From Bacillus sp. 165 (lineage in GTDB: Bacteria > Bacillota > Bacilli > Bacillales > Bacillaceae_G): a stretch of DNA of 51,596 bases. Shown here piece by piece: positions 48,638 to 51,596 of this stretch. Position 1 is the first letter of the stretch; the number at the start of each line of letters is the position of its first letter. Position numbers and translations under genes: made by a program. The notes under the pieces were generated by a model. It did no database searches. It had not been told where the DNA came from and worked only from the letters and a program-made list of their open reading frames with translations. The stretch is taken from the NCBI RefSeq assembly GCF_017742235.1, contig NZ_JAGHKQ010000019.1, positions 1-51,596 on the forward strand. Direction: 5' to 3'.

Positions 48638-49636
48638 ATGTTGAAAATAGCAAACATCGAAATGAAAAACCCCGTTGTATTAGCACCGATGGCAGGAGTA
48701 TGTAATTCTGCGTTTCGTTTGACTGTAAAAGAATTTGGTGCTGGGTTAGTATGTGCAGAAATGGTAAGCGATAAAGCAATATTATTTAACAATCAGAAAA
48801 CAATGGATATGTTGTATATTGATGAGCGTGAGAAGCCATTAAGCCTACAAATCTTTGGCGGTGAAAAAGAAACACTTGTAGAAGCTGCGAAATTTGTAGA
48901 TAAAAATACAACTGCAGACATAATAGATATTAATATGGGATGTCCGGTTCCCAAAATTACAAAATGTGATGCAGGCGCTAAGTGGCTGCTAGATCCTAAA
49001 AAAGTATACGAGATGGTGGCTGCTGTAGTCGATGCTGTAGAAAAACCTGTAACTGTTAAAATGCGTACGGGTTGGGACGAAGATCATATTTATGTAATTG
49101 AAAATGCTCAAGCAGTTGAACGTGCAGGTGGTCAAGCAGTTGCGGTTCACGGCCGTACTCGTGCACAAATGTACGAGGGGAAAGCAGATTGGAACATTAT
49201 TAAACAAGTGAAGCAGTCTGTGAATATTCCTGTTATAGGAAATGGCGATGTGGAAACTCCTCAAGATGCAAAGCGTATGCTTGATGAAATAGGAGTAGAC
49301 GGTGTTATGATTGGTCGTGCTGCTTTAGGTAATCCATGGATGATTTATCGTACGGTCAAGTATTTGGAAACCGGTGAACTTATGCCAGAGCCAGGTGTGC
49401 GTGAAAAAATTGATGTATGTATTCTTCATTTAGATCGTTTAATAGATTTGAAAAATGAGAGTATTGCTGTAAGAGAGATGAGAAAGCATGCAGCTTGGTA
49501 TTTAAAGGGCGTGAGAGGCAATGCGAGAGTTCGAAATGCTGTTAATGAGTGTAATACTCGAAACGATTTAGTAAATCTTTTAACTGCATTTGTCGATGAA
49601 ATAGAAGAAAAGCAACGTACTATACACGTGGGATAA
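48638..49636 (+). CDS. dusB: tRNA-dihydrouridine synthase DusB-type
   Basis: A 332-residue FMN enzyme that reduces uridines in tRNA (and, for some Bacillus homologues, 23S rRNA) to dihydrouridine. Motifs are VLAPMAGVCNSAFRLTVKEF near residue 14, NMGCPVPKITKCDAGAKWLL near 96 with the catalytic cysteine, VTVKMRTGWD near 139, and AVHGRTRAQMYEGKADW near 168. IGRAALGNPWMI near 225 binds the FMN phosphate. The ATG has gaagggagg upstream. A terminator separates it from lysS. Confidence 0.93.
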   Translation: MLKIANIEMKNPVVLAPMAGVCNSAFRLTVKEFGAGLVCAEMVSDKAILFNNQKTMDMLYIDEREKPLSLQIFGGEKETLVEAAKFVDKNTTADIIDINMGCPVPKITKCDAGAKWLLDPKKVYEMVAAVVDAVEKPVTVKMRTGWDEDHIYVIENAQAVERAGGQAVAVHGRTRAQMYEGKADWNIIKQVKQSVNIPVIGNGDVETPQDAKRMLDEIGVDGVMIGRAALGNPWMIYRTVKYLETGELMPEPGVREKIDVCILHLDRLIDLKNESIAVREMRKHAAWYLKGVRGNARVRNAVNECNTRNDLVNLLTAFVDEIEEKQRTIHVG

Positions 49637-49682
49637 CGTTTGACATGCTTGGTTACACTAACCTATAATTACCTCTAAGATA

Positions 49683-49714
49683 AAAAAACTGCCAGTGAAG
49701 CACTGGCAGTTTTT
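49683..49714 (+). terminator. Terminator of the folate-dusB operon
   Basis: Perfect 14-bp arms aaaaactgccagtg and cactggcagttttt with a 3-nt aag loop. Confidence 0.93.
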
Positions 49715-49718
49715 CTAG

Positions 49719-51263
<1,545 letters not shown>

Positions 51264-51266
51264 GGT

Positions 51267-51304
51267 TAAAAGCTTCGGAGGTTGGATCTCCGAAGCTTTT
51301 ATAT
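51267..51304 (+). terminator. Terminator after lysS
   Basis: Perfect arms taaaagcttcggag and ctccgaagctttta with a 7-nt loop, followed by AT-rich sequence. Confidence 0.88.
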
Positions 51305-51340
51305 ATAAAATAATGTTATTAAAAATATTTTAAAAAACTA

Positions 51341-51369
51341 TTGCATTCCCTTCTTTAAACTGGTATATT
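51341..51369 (+). promoter_or_regulatory. rRNA operon promoter P1
   Basis: TTGCAT (51341-51346), a 17-bp spacer and TATATT (51364-51369), about 76 bp upstream of P2, as expected for tandem Bacillus rRNA promoters. An A/T-rich UP-like stretch precedes it. Confidence 0.65.
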
Positions 51370-51416
51370 TATATTCGTTGTCACGAACGAGATCGAAAAA
51401 GAAATACAAAAGATTG

Positions 51417-51445
51417 TTGACAGCGTTTTAAATAAATGATAAGAT
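51417..51445 (+). promoter_or_regulatory. rRNA operon promoter P2
   Basis: Perfect TTGACA (51417-51422), a 17-bp spacer and TAAGAT (51440-51445), about 85 nt upstream of the 16S start. Confidence 0.85.
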
Positions 51446-51473
51446 ATTAAAGTCGCCTTGAGCGGCACAGTAG

Positions 51474-51486
51474 TTCTTTGAAAACT
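51474..51486 (+). promoter_or_regulatory. rRNA leader boxA-like antitermination site
   Basis: ttctttgaaaact resembles the Bacillus rRNA boxA (tgctctttgaaaact), where Nus factors load for antitermination. It lies between P2 and 16S. Confidence 0.6.
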
Positions 51487-51536
51487 GAACAAAACAAGAA
51501 ACAAACGTCAAGTTTTAAATGAGCAAGTCAAACACT

Positions 51537-51596
51537 TTTATGGAGAGTTTGATCCTGGCTCAGGACGAACGCTGGCGGCGTGCCTAATACATGCAA
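51537..51596 (+). rRNA. rrs: 16S rRNA, 5' end only
   Basis: The last 60 bases (tttatggagagtttgatcct, then ggctcaggacgaacgctggc) are the conserved start of bacterial 16S rRNA. The gene runs off the window. Confidence 0.97.

Overview
This 51.6 kb window is a piece of a low-GC Firmicute chromosome, clearly a spore-forming member of the Bacillaceae. It lies between two rRNA operons: it opens with the last bases of a 23S gene and a 5S gene, and ends in the first 60 bases of a 16S gene, all on the + strand. Gene content and order follow the conserved block near the replication origin of Bacillus subtilis and the B. cereus group (tmk-holB-ricT-yabA ... abrB-metS ... spoVG-glmU-prs ... mfd-spoVT ... 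divIC ... spoIIE-tilS-hpt-ftsH ... pab/fol ... lysS). Several proteins (IspE, CoaX, HslO, CysK, MetG) resemble what I recall of B. cereus-group versions in length and sequence. That placement is from memory and was not searched.

Layout. 1-2784: rRNA tail, csfB (anti-sigma Gin), an Orn/Lys/Arg decarboxylase-family gene and tmk. 2819-7008: holB, ricT, yabA, then trmN6-like yabB, yazA and rsmI, with overlapping ends. 7062-7346: abrB on the minus strand, with a clear promoter and Spo0A boxes. 7719-14670: metG, tatD, yabE, rnmV, ksgA, yabG. 14875-18396: veg, sspF, ispE, purR, ridA, spoVG. 18643-25538: glmU, prs, pth, fin, mfd. 25690-31655: spoVT, a lipid flippase-like gene, yabN (MazG), rqcP, yabP, yabQ, divIC, yabR. 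31816-31968: tRNA-Met and tRNA-Glu. 32080-33312: a lone arginine deiminase gene on the minus strand, the only clear accessory gene. 33780-51263: spoIIE, tilS, hpt, ftsH, coaX, hslO, cysK, the folate operon pabB-pabA-pabC-folP-folB-folK with yazB and dusB, and lysS. The end holds the tandem promoters and leader of the next rRNA operon.

How it works together. Most genes are housekeeping: translation (tRNA synthetases, rRNA and tRNA modification, peptidyl-tRNA hydrolase, 5S maturation), replication and repair (holB, yabA, mfd), nucleotide and PRPP metabolism (tmk, purR, prs, hpt), folate, CoA, isoprenoid and cell-wall precursors. Interleaved is a sporulation programme covering nearly every stage: abrB and spoIIE under Spo0A, spoVG under sigma-H, csfB and fin (both sigma-factor antagonists), yabP/yabQ with a sigma-E-like -10 box, spoVT and sspF in the forespore, and the late coat protease YabG. 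Recognisable regulatory sites include the abrB promoter with two Spo0A boxes, a spoIIE promoter with the unusual 21-bp spacer, and a sigma-H spoVG promoter.

I found no IS element, prophage, CRISPR array or new multigene defence system. The items most worth a second look are the lone arcA and its control region, the 521-bp gap between spoIIE and tilS, a hairpin-rich spacer between spoVG and glmU, and genes expected from the B. subtilis order that are absent (xpaC, yaaN, yaaQ/darA, yaaR, ctc, yabS, yabT).
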